From: Dromiciops gliroides
Taxonomy: Eukaryota > Chordata > Mammalia > Microbiotheria > Microbiotheriidae
Length of the DNA stretch: 64,000 nucleotides
Reading direction: 5' to 3'
Assembly (NCBI RefSeq): GCF_019393635.1
Contig: NC_057862.1
Span: 94,735,159-94,799,158 of the forward strand
The notes beneath the pieces were generated by a model. That model was not told the origin of the DNA, did not search any database, and saw nothing but the letters and a program-made list of their open reading frames with translations. Below are positions 47,156 through 59,721 of the stretch, one piece after another; the stretch's first letter is position 1, and every line of letters starts with the position of its first letter. The position numbers and the translations under genes were made by a program.

Positions 47156-47564
47156 CTCTAAAGACTGTTACATCCTTACCAGCTTCTCATTTTAAACAAA
47201 GAAGCCAAGGACATCATTACACATATTACTGTGCTTCTGCTGCAGTTGAAGCATATTTGCTGACTTCCTTAACTCCATGGGAGACAACTTATTTCTGAAT
47301 GCCTTTGTTCCCCAGATTATGTTAAATCTAGTTGTGAAGTAAGATTGACACCTGATTTTGAATCCAAATAAATAGAAATTTGAAGTTTCTCTCCAAGTGA
47401 CTAAAAAAGCCTTCCATTTTTTGGAAGCATGGTACATCTACCTTTTTTCCCCCAAACTAATGAATTCTTAACCAATGAGCTATATGAGGAAGTAGAAATA
47501 CCACTTAAGAACATGAAGTCAGAAAGAACCCCCTGGAGGTGACACACTTTTGAAACTGTTAAGA

Positions 47565-47655
47565 TGTGTGTTTGTGTGGATATACATATGTATACACACA
47601 TATGTATATATGTACTTACAGATATGTATACATGTGTTTACATGTGTGTTTTTCT
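47565..47655. repeat. (TATG)n/(TGTG)n microsatellite
   Basis: Imperfect ATATGTATAC units. Confidence 0.85.
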
Positions 47656-47676
47656 TTGTAGAAAAAAAACACAGAT

Positions 47677-47848
47677 GGGGCAGCTAGGTATTGCAGTGGA
47701 TAAAGCACTGACCCTGGATTCAGGAGAAGCTGCGTTCAAATACGACCTCAGACACTTAACACTTACTAGCTGCATGACCCTGGGCAAGTCACTTAACCCT
47801 CATTACCCCGCAAAAAAAAAAAAAAAAGGAAAAAAAAAGAAAAAAAAC
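47677..47848 (+). repeat. WSINE1-type SINE
   Basis: GGGGCAGCTAGGTATTGCAG to CCGC A17, then GAAAAA units; CACAGATG versus CGCAGATG at its sides. Confidence 0.94.
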
Positions 47849-48084
47849 CGCAGATGTCACCACCACCACAAAAATAAAGAGTAACTGAGAAGATATCAAC
47901 AATTATTGACCCACATGACTACTTTTTGAAATTTTATAAAATACTTCCAGTATTGAATATAGTGAAGGTATTTTCTGCCATCTCTTTTCAGGTCTGTCTC
48001 TCAATCTTACTGAGAGCTAGAACCAGAAAATCCAGGAGAGTGGATCATGCTATAGGATAGGATTTCTCCTCCTCAAATTCTGTA

Positions 48085-48690
48085 CAAGTCAAGTCAATGA
48101 GCATTTATTAAATACCCACTATATTCTAGTCACTGTGTTAAGTGCTGGGGATACCAAAAAAGGCAAAAACAGCTCCTTTCCTTCCAGGAGCTGATGATAT
48201 AATGGGGGAGACAACTTGCAAATATCTATATGCAAAAAAGATTTATGCAGGATAAATTGAAGATAATTGCAATGGGATGATACTAACATTAAGGGAGACC
48301 AGGAAAGGCTTTTTATGGAAGGTAGGATTTTATCTGAGACTTGCAACAAATCAGGGGAGCCAGAAGGCAGAGACAAGTAAGGAAAGAATTCCAAGAATGG
48401 GGAACAGCCTGTAGTGAAAATGCCTGGAGTTGGGAGGTGGAGTAGCTTGTATGTGGAACAGCAAAGAGTCCGGTGACATTGGATCTCAGAGAATGAGGAT
48501 GTGAGTAAGATATGAGATGGGAAAGGTAGTAAGGAGCCAGGTTATAAAGGGCTTTGAATGTCATACAGATTTTATATTTTATTCTAGAAGTGATAGGGAA
48601 CCACTGGGGTTTATTGAATGGGGGAGAGAGTGAGGGGTAATCAGAGCTGCATTTTAGGAAGATCACTTTGACAAGATATCCTGGGTTACT
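48085..48690 (-). repeat. L2 3' end with C-terminal coding remnant
   Basis: The minus strand at 48666-48313 reads PQWFPITSRIKYKICMTFK, ALYNLAPYYLSHLISY and GLFAVPHT, the familiar L2 ORF2 C-terminus, then the UTR down to AATAAATGCTCATTGACTTG at about 48090. Confidence 0.85.
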
Positions 48691-48699
48691 AGCCTAAGC

Positions 48700-49990
48700 A
48701 TAGAAATTCTTAGAAGTGAACCTAAGGAGTTTTTAAGTGACCCTGACTGAACAATTTATCTGTCTAGGTTTTTTGGCCAACAAGCCCAGCTCAAACTACT
48801 AGCTATATTTAGCTTGAGCTCATCAACTATGTAATCTTTGGGCTACTTTCTTCCCATTTTTTAACCTTATTTTTTCATTTCATTTATTTCCATTCTATAT
48901 GCTTCATAGAGATTGTGTAGAACTTAGAAAATAAATATAGTGTTTTCTCAATAAAGGTACTGTCTGAAAATTAGATTTATTCTTTTAGCCATCTATAAGA
49001 GTTTATTAAATACTATATAAACATGTTAAGATTGTGACAAAGTCAACCACAAGTGTCACTGGGAAAATTCTTCAACTACACAATAGATATATATAGTTGT
49101 ATAGTTCATAAATTGTAAAATAAAGGTAATTTTCTTGTCTTTAGAGATGATTTAATAAATCCCCTAATTTTACCTAAATCACACATCTTGAGATACAGAG
49201 CAGTTGCAGATCGGAGATTAGAATAAGGTTCCTGATTTAAGGTCTAGTGTACTCTTTATATTTACAACCCCAGTGATTCTAAAGCATCACATGCCTACAA
49301 AATGAATTTTAAAAAACAATATTTTGAGCAAAGATTTTGAAGACTAGACTTATTGATTATTTTATTCAAGTTTGATTCCTAAACATTTTTATATTATCAA
49401 AAAGACTTCTAATAACTAAATTATCTGTGATAAGCTTTTTGAGATTACCATCTAGAGTACATTTTGACAGTTTAAGATTTGCTGATTATGGTCCATAAAA
49501 TGTTTATTGAAAATAAAGTTGCAAAATACTCATATACTCTTAAGAAAAACTGTTCTAATAAAATGAAATATTTCATAAGGGGTCCATTTTCTTCCTTTAC
49601 TCATAACAACAATAGCAATAGTATTTGTCATCTTAATACTTACTTATTTCCTAAATTCTGTATATACTACTATTAAATCCTCAATGGCTGATGTTATTGA
49701 ATCAGGAATGATGATTAATTACCTTCATTTTATGCTTCTAATAAAAAAGCTAATTTTGTGGGTTTTCAAAAGATAAATTGTGCCTAGATTTTTGGACTTG
49801 CCTTTAAGTAACAAAACTGTTTAGATTTCATGCATTTACTTGAGTTTTATCAGTGTAAATTTTTTTGCCAAAACCAAGTTCAGTTCACATTTTTCTGGTC
49901 ATTGCTTTCAAAGAGCTGGATTCATGAAAAAGGCTATACCTACATTCAAAGATTAAAAATAGTGCAGCTCAACCTTAATTACCACTAAAA
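48700..49990. other. Intergenic AT-rich sequence
   Basis: Neither a gene nor a repeat recognised. Confidence 0.4.
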
Positions 49991-49992
49991 TA

Positions 49993-50150
49993 CTAGAATC
50001 AGAATTGGAAGGGACCTCAGAGACAATTAGTCCAATCTATCTAAATGAGAGCATACAAGATATCCAAATACGTGATCATTTAGACTTCCTTTAAGGCTTT
50101 ATGTTAGGGTGAGTTCTTCCTCATGTGAGACTTCCTAAGGCATTCATTGC
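49993..50150 (-). repeat. CR1/L3-like fragment
   Basis: TAGAATCAGAATTGGAAGGG and GACAATTAGTCCAATCTAT, then TTCCTCATGTGAGACTTCC. Confidence 0.55.
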
Positions 50151-50152
50151 AT

Positions 50153-50235
50153 TCTTCTTCTTCTTCTTCTTCTTCTTCTTCTTCTTCTTCTTCTTCTTCT
50201 TCTTCTTCTTCTTCTTCTTCTTCTTCTTCTTCTTC
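50153..50235. repeat. (TTC)28 microsatellite in a SINE tail
   Basis: Perfect TTC run in the position of the T start of a reversed SINE, i.e. (GAA)n on the SINE's own strand. Confidence 0.97.
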
Positions 50236-50378
50236 GGGGCAATGAGGATTAGGTGACTTGCCCAGGCTCACACAGCTACTAAGTGTCTGTGGTCAGATTT
50301 GAACTCAAGTACTCATGAATCCAGGGCTGGTGCTTTATCCACTGTGTCACCTAACTGCCCCTGCCACCTAGCTGCTCC
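50236..50378 (-). repeat. WSINE1-type SINE
   Basis: GGGGCAATGAGGATTAGGTG to CACCTAACTGCCCC with an extra GCCACCTAGCTGC copy of the head; CATTGCATT on both sides when the TTC run is included. Confidence 0.92.
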
Positions 50379-50424
50379 CATTGCATTTTTGAATAGCTCT
50401 AATTTAGGGTTCTTGATCTTTTGG

Positions 50425-50662
50425 TGGGGCAGCTAGGTGTCATAATGAATAGGGTGCTGGGATTAGAGTTAGGAAGACTCCTCTTCCTGAGTTCAAATCT
50501 GGCTTACTAGCTGTATGACCCTGGGCAAGTCACTTCACCCTGTTTGCCTATTTCTTCAACTATAAATCGAGCAAGAGAAGAAAATGGCCAGCCCAGTATC
50601 TGCCAGAAAACCCCAAATGGGGTCACAAAGAGTCATACACAACTGAAATGACTGAACAACAA
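50425..50662 (+). repeat. Long SINE with RTE-like 3' tail (MAR1 type)
   Basis: GGGGCAGCTAGGTGTCATAA, AATGGGGTCACAAAGAGTCA, ACAACTGAAATGACTGAACA. Confidence 0.85.
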
Positions 50663-51465
50663 CTCCCTGACAACTGGCTATTTTCCTACTACTTGCAAAA
50701 TGTCCATGTCACTCTCATCCTCAAAACCTCCTCATTTGATCTGTCCATCCCTGCAAGCTATTGTCCTATAGCTCTCTTCCTTTTTTATAGCTAACATCCT
50801 TGAGAAGGCAAATCTAATTGAAGCCTCCACTTTCTTTCACTCTCTCCTTAACTCCCTGCAGTCTGGCTTCTTTCCTTATCATTCAAATGAAACTGCTTTC
50901 TCCAAAGTTATTAATGATCTCTTAGTTGCCAAATCAAATGGCCTTTTCTTAAGCCTCCTCCTTCTTGACCTTTCTGCACCCTTTAACACAATCACCTGTT
51001 TCTTGACAGTGTTCTCTCAAGGGCTTCATGAACCTCTTCTCTCCTGGTTCTGTTCCTACCCAGTTGACTACTGTGTCTTCCTCACTGCATCTTCATACAG
51101 GGAACATCACTAGTGGTGGGTCTCTCTCTCTTTCTTGGGCTCTATTCTCCCTCTATAGTATTCCACTTGGGGATGTCTTCAGTTCCCAAGGGTTCAATTA
51201 TCATTTCTATGCTGATGATTCTCAAATCTACTTATCCAGCCCTAACCTCTCTCCTGACCTCCAGTCTCACATCTCCATGATCTCAAATTAGATGTTTAAT
51301 AGATATCTTAAATTCAACAGCGTCCAGAACTAAACTCATTGTCTTTTGCCCCAACCCCCTCCTTCCTGCTAACTTTTCTATTACTGTGGAAGGCCATACT
51401 ACATTTCTAGTTACCCAGGCTTAAGCCATCTTCAACCCCTCCCTCTCTCTGGTTCGAAGGGTATG
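50663..51465 (+). repeat. L2-type LINE RT fragment
   Basis: Plus strand shows SYCPIALF-like start, LQSGFFPYHSNETAFSKVIN, then GVPQG-like remains and [20 protein letters not shown] at about 51200-51265. Frame broken several times. Confidence 0.8.
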
Positions 51466-52308
51466 GACATTTTAGTCACTTTATTTGCATGATTCCGTAT
51501 TGCTTCCCAAAATGGTTCTACCAATTCAGAGCTCCATTGACGATAAATCATTCTATAACACCTCCAACATTGATTATTTCCATTTTGGGGGTCTTTTTGC
51601 CAACTTTCAGGATATGAGGTGAAAACTCATGGTTGTTCTGATTTGTATTTCCCTTGCTGTTAGTGATTTGGAGAATTCTTTCATATGGTTGTGAACTCTT
51701 CTTTTGAGAATTATTTATTCATATCCTTTGACCACATATCTATGGTAGAATGGCTTTTATTGATAGATAGATACACTGATATAGTGACATATTTATCCAA
51801 GTATTACTAATAGCCATTTCACTGTACATATATATGTGTATATGTATTAATATATACAATATGCATGTGTATATACATAAAGTACATTTTATATATCTGA
51901 GATACCAAACCCTCATCAGAGAAATTTTATGTAACTTTTCCTCATTTGACCACTTCCCTTATTATTTTAAGTTTATTAATTTTGCGTGGAAGCTTTTTAG
52001 TTTCATGTAATAGATTATCTTTTTTATCTTTTGTTACTGTTTCTATCTCTTGTTTGGTTAATAATATAGCTCCTATCCATAACTGAGAGGTATATGATCA
52101 GATTCTCTCCTATTTAAAAAAAAATATGATCTATAATATTAAAATCACATATCCATTTAGAAAGTATTATATATGATATAAGGTTTTTGTCTAAGTCTAA
52201 CTTCTGTCAGATTTTCTAGTTTTCTCAGTAGCTTTTATCAAATAAGGAATTTTTCACTAGGTAATTTATATTTTCCATTTTTTCAAACACTTGGTTATTG
52301 AATTCTAT

Positions 52309-52457
52309 TATTTTTTTTTTTTGCGGGGCAGTGGGGATTAAGTGACTTGCCCAGGGTTACACAGCTAGTAAGTGTCAAGTGTCTGAGGACAGATTTGAAC
52401 TCAGGTACTCCTGAATTCAGGGCCAGTGCTTTATCCACTGTGCCACCTAGCTGCCCC
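52309..52457 (-). repeat. WSINE1-type SINE inside L1
   Basis: T12 then GCGGGGCAGTGGGGATTAAG, ending CACCTAGCTGCCCC; GAATTCTATTATTTTT on both sides is a 16-bp duplication. Confidence 0.96.
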
Positions 52458-53194
52458 GAATTCTATTATTTTTGATTCTCTCTTGTCTATTCTGTTCCAT
52501 TGATTTATTTTTCTGTTTTCTAAAACCTCTTTTCATCATTTCCCTTGATATTCTAGATCTTTAAAAAAAATAACTTTTATTATTTTGTTCAAGTTCTATA
52601 AAGTGTTACCTTGGTAATTTTGTTAAAGCATTAGAAGTGTAAATTAATTTTGGTAGCATTGTAATTTTTGTTATGTTGGTATGGCCTGGTGGTGAATACT
52701 GAGTATTCCTCCAACTATCTAAGATGTTCTTTAAGGAATACTTTGCAATTAAATCTATATGTCTTTCATGAGATTTAGTAGGTTAATACCAAGATATTTT
52801 ATGAATTTAAGAAATTATTTGGAATGGAATTCCATTTCTATTATTACTTCTTGTGTTTTGTTATACTTAAATAGAAATGTAGTTGATTTTTGAGGATTTA
52901 TTTTGTAGGCTGTATCTCTGCTGATTCCCTAGGATTGTATAAGTAAGCTTTCATCTCATCATTAAACAGAGATAATTTTATCTCCTCTTTTCCTATCATT
53001 ATGCCTTTAATTTCTTTCTCTTGCCTTATTGCTTTGCCAGCATTTCCAGAATTATATTAAATAATAATGAAGAGAATGGTAGTAATCTTTGCTTATTTAC
53101 TCTAAAGGTTTTAGTGTAATTCCATTGCATATGATGTTTGCTTTTTGGTTTTAGATTGGTTATTTTATGATATTCAAAGAGTCCCTAAATCACC

Positions 53195-53250
53195 CAATTA
53201 ATTAATGTTTATTAAAACACCTTCTATAAGCACTGTGCTAGACACAGCCT
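53195..53250 (-). repeat. Short L2-tail fragment
   Basis: CCCAATTAATTAATGTTTATT, then AAGCACTGTGCTAGACACA. Confidence 0.5.
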
Positions 53251-53859
53251 GTACATTGTGTAGTTTTTAGCATAAAAGAATGTTGTATTTTGTCGAAGGT
53301 AAACATCTATTTAGATCATGTGATTTTGGATGTTTGGGTTTTGTATATGATTAAATATATTGATTGTTTTCTGAATATGGACCATCCTTGCATCCCTGGT
53401 ATAATTCCAATTTGGTTAAAATGAAAGTTTCTTGGATAAATAGCTATCGTCCGCTTGACAGAATTTTCTTCACAATTTTTGAGTCAATGTTCATTGATGA
53501 TATTGGTCTATAGTTTTCCTTCTGTTTTATCTTTCCCTGATTTTAGATATTAAAACTATCTTTGCCTCATAAAAGGATTCTGGTAGGGTGCTTCCTTTCT
53601 CAATTTTTGAGAATAATTTGTGAAGTATGAGTCCTAATTTTCTTTTAAACATTTGATAGAATACTCTTGTGAATCCATCAGGATCAAAAGTTTTTTCTTT
53701 GGTAGTTCCTTTACAGCTAGATCTATTTCCTTTTCTGAAATTAGGTTTCTTAAGATCTTTATCTGGTCTTTTGATAGTTTGGATATTTTATATTTTTGGA
53801 AATATTGCTCTATTTCTTTTGTGTTCTCAGTTTTGTTAGCATATAATTAACATAATATG

Positions 53860-54200
53860 TATATAATATGTTTTGATTATTCTTTTTTAGTTTAAAAAAT
53901 TATAGTTACGCAAAAGGAATTTTCATATTAGCCATATCCCCCAAAAAAGCAAGAAAAAGAAAAGAAGAGAAAAAAAAGTATGCTTCAGTCTGCACTCTGA
54001 TTCTATCAGCTCTCTATTTGGAGGTAGATAACAGGTTTCCTCATGAGTGGTGGGTCATTGTGTTGATCAGAGTTACTCAATCTTTCACAGCTAATTATCA
54101 TTACAATATTGCTGTTACTGTGTAAATTGTTCTCCTGGTTCTCACTTTCCTTTGCATCAGTTCACATAAGGCTTTCCAGGCCTTTCTAAAGACACCCCTT
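53860..54200 (-). repeat. L1 3' end fragment inside the L1
   Basis: TATGCTTCAGTCTGCACTCT, TCACAGCTAATTATCATTAC, GTTCTCCTGGTTCTCACTTT; the same landmarks recur in the next entry. Confidence 0.65.
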
Positions 54201-54204
54201 TCAT

Positions 54205-54870
54205 TATTTTCTTATTTTTTCTCTTTTTAATGTCCATTTAAATTTTTTAAAATAGCATTTTATTTTATTTTTCCAATTACATGGAAAGATAATTTTCAAC
54301 ATTCATTTTTGTAAGATTTTGAGTTCCAAGTATTTCTCTCTTCCTCCCTTCCCTCCCCCCTTCCCAAGACACCAAGTAATCTGATATAGGCTATGCAGTA
54401 CAATCATGTTGAACATATTTCCACATTAGTCACATTCTGAGAAAATCAGAACAAAAGGAAAAAACCCACAAGAAACAGGAAACAAAAAAGCAACAAAAGA
54501 AAATGAAAATAGTATGCTTCAATCTGCATTCAGACTCCATATTTCTTTTTCTGGATGTGAAGAGCATTTTTCATCATGAATCTTTTAGAATTGTCTTAGA
54601 TCATTGTATTGCTGAAGAGTTAAATCTATCACGCTTGATCATCACACAATGTTACTGTTACTGTGTACAATGTTCTCCTGGTTCTGTTCGTTTCATTCAG
54701 CATCAGTTCATGTAAGGCTTCCCAGGTTTCTCTGAAATCTGCCTGTTCATCATTTCTCATAGAACAATAGCATTCCATTACATTTATATAACACAACTTG
54801 TTCAGCCATTACTCAATTGATGGGCATTCCCTCAATTTCCAATTCTTTGCCATGATTATCCTTTTTATTT
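54205..54870 (-). repeat. L1 3' end fragment inside the L1
   Basis: CATTTTATTTTATTTTTCC, GTATGCTTCAATCTGCATTC, TCATTCAGCATCAGTTCATG, AACTTGTTCAGCCATTACTC. L1 ORF2 sequence resumes after it (CTATTCTATTGATTTG, 54902). Confidence 0.75.
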
Positions 54871-56030
54871 CTTTTGGTTTTGCTGTGATTTTACTTTATT
54901 TTCTATTCTATTGATTTGTTTTTTGTTCTTTCCATTTTAATCAGATCAGTGAAGGGTATATAAATTTTATTAGTCTTCAAAAAACTAGCTTTTAGTTTTA
55001 GTTATCATTTCTATAGGATTTTTGTTTTCAATTTATACATTTCTCATCTAATGTTTAATATTTATTGTTTTTAAATAGTTAATTCATATTCATTCATTAA
55101 TTATCTTTCCCCCCTATTTTGTTAATCTATTTTTATAAAATTTTGTTTTTTCTCTTGGGAATGTCTTTTGTAGCATACCAGAAACTTTGGCATGTTGTTT
55201 CTTACATAGTTATTGTTTCTATGATTTGTTCTTTGTTGAATCTCATTTTAGACTGTACCTTTTGTTTGGGGTCCCTGAATCAATTACTATTTTTTTTCAT
55301 TATGGTCTGTAAAGGATATATTGTTTATGCCTTTTTACATTTGTTTGTAATATCTCTGTGACCTAGAACATGATCAATTTTTGTAAAAGTTCCATATGGT
55401 GCTGGGAAATATATATGTTTTTTTGCTATACCATTTATAAGATGCCATAAGTCTTTTAACTCTACTTTCTCCAGCAATTTGTTCAGTTCCATATTTTCCC
55501 TTTTGTTTATCTTTCTGTTACATTCATACAGAACTGAGAGAGGAATAGCGAAGTCTTCTGTCACTGTCATGTTGCTCTCTATGTCTTCTTGAAGCTCAGA
55601 TGTTTCCTTTATGTGTCTGGACATTAAGGCATTTGGAAAATATAAGTTTATTACTGATACTGGTTTGGTTTTTTATGGTTCCTTTAAGCGTAATATAGTT
55701 TCTTTGTTTATATCTTTCTGGTTTTTGAATGTATACATTTAGAAAGAAGTTTCTTTTTTATTTGTCTGCTGTTACTCTGTTGCTGTTGCTATCTTTAGCT
55801 GTTGCATTTATTCAATCCTCCTGCATTTCTGTTTGTGGTATTTGAGGAGCAAACAATCATTTCAGTTCTGGTTTTCCCTCAAAATGTTTAAAACACCTCT
55901 TTACTGATAAGTGTCCTTTTAAAAGGTATGTTAAGCTCAGATTTGCAATATAGACCATCCAGGGCTGCATCCTGAGTTCCATTACTCTCTGTAACACAGT
56001 TTTCCATTCCCTCCTGTGTTTTCTGGAACT

Positions 56031-56953
56031 TTGAGATCCAGCCTCCAAAGAAACCACTATCAGAGGGGACAAGAAAAGTCTTGTGTTATTTGAATATTCT
56101 TTCCTTTGTATTTGAGAGTCTTTCTCCTAATCATTTGCTTGACTTGTTTCTGAATTGAATGATTAAATTTAACAATGACGTGTCTTAGTCTTGTTTGTTT
56201 GTCTTTTTGCGGGGGTGGTTATCTGAGGTATATAATTTTCTAAGTTCAGAATCTGGGCAATTCTATTATTTCCTACATTACGGTGTGAAGGTTTTTGTTT
56301 GTTTTGTTTTGGGTTTTTTGCTGTTGTATTCTTTTGGGAGATCTATGATCCTTAGGTTGTCTATACACATCCTGGCTTTGAAATCAGTATGTTTTGCTTA
56401 GGAAGTGAGCACATTTTCCTTTAATGTTATTGTTTCTTGCTTCTCTCCATCTAGATTATCCTTCACTTCTGTATTCTGTATTCTCAGTTTATTGTTCTCT
56501 CTTTTGTTTCTTTGGTGAGACTTGCCATTACATATTGTAATTTTCTATTGTGATTATTATTTTTGCATGACAGTTCATGAAATGTGTTCTTATAATTCTC
56601 ATTTATCTTTCAAACCATTCAGGAACAATGTGTTATACTTTTCCTCACATTCTGTAGGGTCCTCTGTTTCATCAAATATTTTCATCAAATATTTTCATCA
56701 AATATTGGATCACTTTCTTTTGTTTTGTAGTATTTGTTCATAGATGCTTGAACTCATTTACTAGATCTGTATGACATTTTTTCCTTCCTTGTTAACATTT
56801 TCTCTGTTGATTTATCTGCTTATGTCCAGGGTCTTTGTGTCTTCTTCCTGAGATTTTTGGTAATTTCAATCTTTTTTTCCTTTCTGATTTCCACCTATTC
56901 ACTTTTTGACTTTGTCCCCTCTGATAGTGGTTTCTTTGGAGGCTGAATCTCAA
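56031..56953. repeat. 42-bp inverted repeat with 839-bp spacer
   Basis: Arms at 56031-56072 and 56912-56953; the second is the reverse complement of the first with one mismatch in 42 (core AAAGAAACCACTATCAGAGG). Similarity stops at the arm ends. It lies in the L1 ORF1/5' region. Confidence 0.9.
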
Positions 56954-57535
56954 AACATCTCAGCCTCCTTTCACATTGGGCAATTCATGATGCATTAGGT
57001 TAGGTCTCTGCTCCAGGTAACTTTTGGGTGGGTTAGAACTGGTCCCATTTGAATGCTGTGCTCTTTCCCTTAGGCTTAATGGAGTGCTACACAGCCCTTC
57101 TTTCCTCTCCCCATTTCCCAAAGATATGTCCTGCTCTCTGTTCCTTACTTTTTCGACCTGGGCCTGGCAGTTCAGAGCTTTGAAGTGCTGCTACTAAGGG
57201 GTTGCATCTCCTGGCAGGTTTTTACTTTTGTAGGGTTTTGGAGGGCCAAGTAAATTCATGCAGTCCAGAGCCAAGGTTTCTATGGCACTGAATAGATGGA
57301 AGAGTGACTAGAGTTGGGTTTTTGTTTGTTTGTTTATTTTTGTTTTGTTTTTCAGGGGGAGGGGAGGAGGGCATTATAAGCTTGTGTTGGGTACTTGGGT
57401 CTCCCAGTGCAGCCTCACTACCAGTAGGATGATAGGTGGGGGGAGAGTGCTAAGTGAGCTCAGGGTCAGTGAATATTAGTTTATGGGTTTTTGTGTTGTT
57501 TTTTAAAAAACATTTTTAAAAATTTGGGGTGTTGT

Positions 57536-57675
57536 GGCAGCTAGGTGGAGCAGTGGATAAAGCACAGGCCCTGGATTCAGGAGGACCTGAGTTCAAATCC
57601 AGCCTCAGACACTTAATACTTACTAGTTGTGTGATCCTGGGCAAGTCACTTAACCCTCATTGCCCCATAAAAAAT
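57536..57675 (+). repeat. WSINE1-type SINE
   Basis: GGCAGCTAGGTGGAGCAGTG to CCCCATA5, short tail. Confidence 0.93.
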
Positions 57676-57829
57676 GGGTGTCCTAGATCAGAGAGAGAGA
57701 ATGGAAGTTGCTTTATCCTTGGTGTATAATTTCTATTTTGGAAAGGGATCATGTTGATCCAAGAAAATATCTAGCCCTCTATCTTTTGTTCATATGACCT
57801 AGAAGTCCTTCTTTGTTGTTCCTTGCATC

Positions 57830-58130
57830 TTGTGATTTCAGACATTTTCACTGGTCATCCTCCAGTGCTTGGAATTCTCTTTTCTCTGCTTCTTGTCTTT
57901 TTTTGTTTCCTTCAAGTTCTAGATGAAATCCCAACTTCTATAACAAGCCTCTCCCAATCCCCTTTAATGCTAATGCCTTTTTGCTGTTGATCATCTATAT
58001 ATCTTATTTTATAGTTGTTTACATGTTGTCTTCCCCATTTCTTTTCATTTCTTTTTATCCCAGATCTCAGGACAGTACCTGGCACATAGTAAATGCTTAA
58101 TAAATTCTTATTGACTAATTGACTATATAC
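57830..58130 (+). repeat. L2 3' tail
   Basis: TCAAGTTCTAGATGAAATCC, CCTGGCACATAGTAAATGCT, TAATAAATTCTTATTGACT. Confidence 0.75.
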
Positions 58131-58739
58131 CTATCAAACATTATTATCAAAGGGGTTTACTTATGGCATATGACTACCCCTAGATATAAAAAAAAACCAA
58201 ACAAAATAAAAAGGCCTTCAAAAATTTAAGAGATCCTCTATGGAGGATTTGTAAAGTGGCAGAAGCAAAAATATAAAAGAATAAGAAGAGTGGGAGAGAT
58301 TGTGACCTGCGTTGGTGTGGGGAATATCTGCTTAGCTAAAACAAGGAACCATCAAAATAGGGTTTTTTCATGAACTTTTAGTTTTCACAATCGAAATGAA
58401 TATTGTAATTTTATTTTCCTGTTGTACATAAGAGGCACTGTTCTTAGCCTGACATCCTCCAAATATATTCTGTATGTTGCTGACTGTAAAGTCCTCTAGT
58501 AAAATGGGACTAGGTGTTGCTGTCAAATGTTCTCTCTACCCTTCATTGGGAATACCATGTATAGAAAAGGATGTGGTTGAGAGGGAGGCAAGGTGACATC
58601 TACCCACTTAGAGGTTTGCCAAGTAAGGCTTTTATATCTTTTGAAAATTATTTGTCATTTTAAAGGGCATTGAACTTCCTTCTGCCTATATTTCAAGGAA
58701 TTTCCAAACCAGTATTAGGTATTTTCAACATGAATAAAA
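58131..58739. other. Intergenic, unassigned
   Basis: AT-rich; nothing recognised. Confidence 0.4.
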
Positions 58740-58960
58740 ATATTTCACATTTATACTGTACCATTTGCAAGGTATTTTTCTCTCAGCTTTGTAAAGTAGA
58801 TAACTCAAGAATTCTTGTGCTTATTTTATAGATGAGGCAACTGAAGGTCAAAGAGATTAAATGACTTCCCCAAGGTTACACAGCTAAGTGATGAAATTAG
58901 GACTCAACCTGCTGACTTCCAGGCCAGTAAACTGTTCACTATATTATGGTGCATCTAATT
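58740..58960 (-). repeat. MIR-like element
   Basis: TTTCTCTCAGCTTTGTAAAG, TTTATAGATGAGGCAACTGA, CCCCAAGGTTACACAGCTAA. Confidence 0.65.
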
Positions 58961-59289
58961 CATTTGGTTTGTTTTCCTGTTACTTTGACACCATGCAAAA
59001 CCTTTATTTGAACAGAAACTTGATGCCTACAACATCTTTTATGAGATAACTTATTTGAATATTGTTATTTTTAGGGTTATGCTATATGCTTATTCAATTT
59101 TCTTTCCTTCATCTGACATCTGGGTTGAATATAATTTTCCATGAAATTAATTAACATGATTTCTGGTACTTTCAATCATGAAACCATAGAAACCATAGAA
59201 AGAAAAAGATTGAATATATTTCCTTTTTCTTTGTCTTAAGAGTAGGAATAATATGTTCATTGGATCAAGGATTTAAAGTTGGAAGAAAC

Positions 59290-59480
59290 CTTAGCAATAA
59301 GCAGAGATCATGGAATAACAGTAGAGGTGATTTAGTTCAACCTCCACTCTTTACAAATCTAAGATCCTGGAAGATTAAGGTAACTGACAAAGGTCACACA
59401 GGTAGTAGTTATCTGAGCTAGGATTCACACCTAGGACTTCTGACTTTAAACCGAGTCCTCTTTCCACCATAACACATTGC
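59290..59480 (-). repeat. MIR-like element
   Basis: GATTAAGGTAACTGACAAAG, GTCACACAGGTAGTAGTTAT, GATTCACACCTAGGAC. Confidence 0.6.
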
Positions 59481-59721
59481 TTGTCATCTTGACCTCCTCC
59501 ATACATTTTTTCATGAAGAAGGAATATAATTACCAAATCTTATGCAAATATAACAATGTTTTTTAATGGCAAGCAATACAAACAACATGAGCTCAGTGAA
59601 GGACTATGTATCCATTGTCCAAGGACGAAACTAGCTAAGCTTGAAGAAGCTGATTTCCATATTGGCCACATAGTGATTAACTTTTTCTGTCACAGCAGTT
59701 ATTGGACACCATCTACTTGGG

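Larger units (their letters stand above)
51470..57420 (-). repeat. Near full-length L1, degenerate, with later insertions
   Basis: In minus order: GC-richer 5' region (57420-56960), ORF1 remnant (about 56500-55857; REWKTVLQRVMELRMQPWM), ORF2 remnant (about 55650-52000, recognised by antisense landmarks such as CCATCCTTGCATCCCTGGTA and GTGAATCCATCAGGATCAAA), 3' region to 51470. Broken by a SINE (52309-52457) and L1 3' ends (53860-54870). Confidence 0.75.

Noticed and set aside
50153..50235. Possible CRISPR-like or tandem gene array
   Set aside because: A plain TTC microsatellite with no spacers; no CRISPR array occurs in the window.
56031..56953. Complete DNA transposon with 42-bp terminal inverted repeats
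   Set aside because: L1 ORF1-like sequence runs through the left arm and no target duplication borders the arms; kept only as an unexplained inverted repeat.
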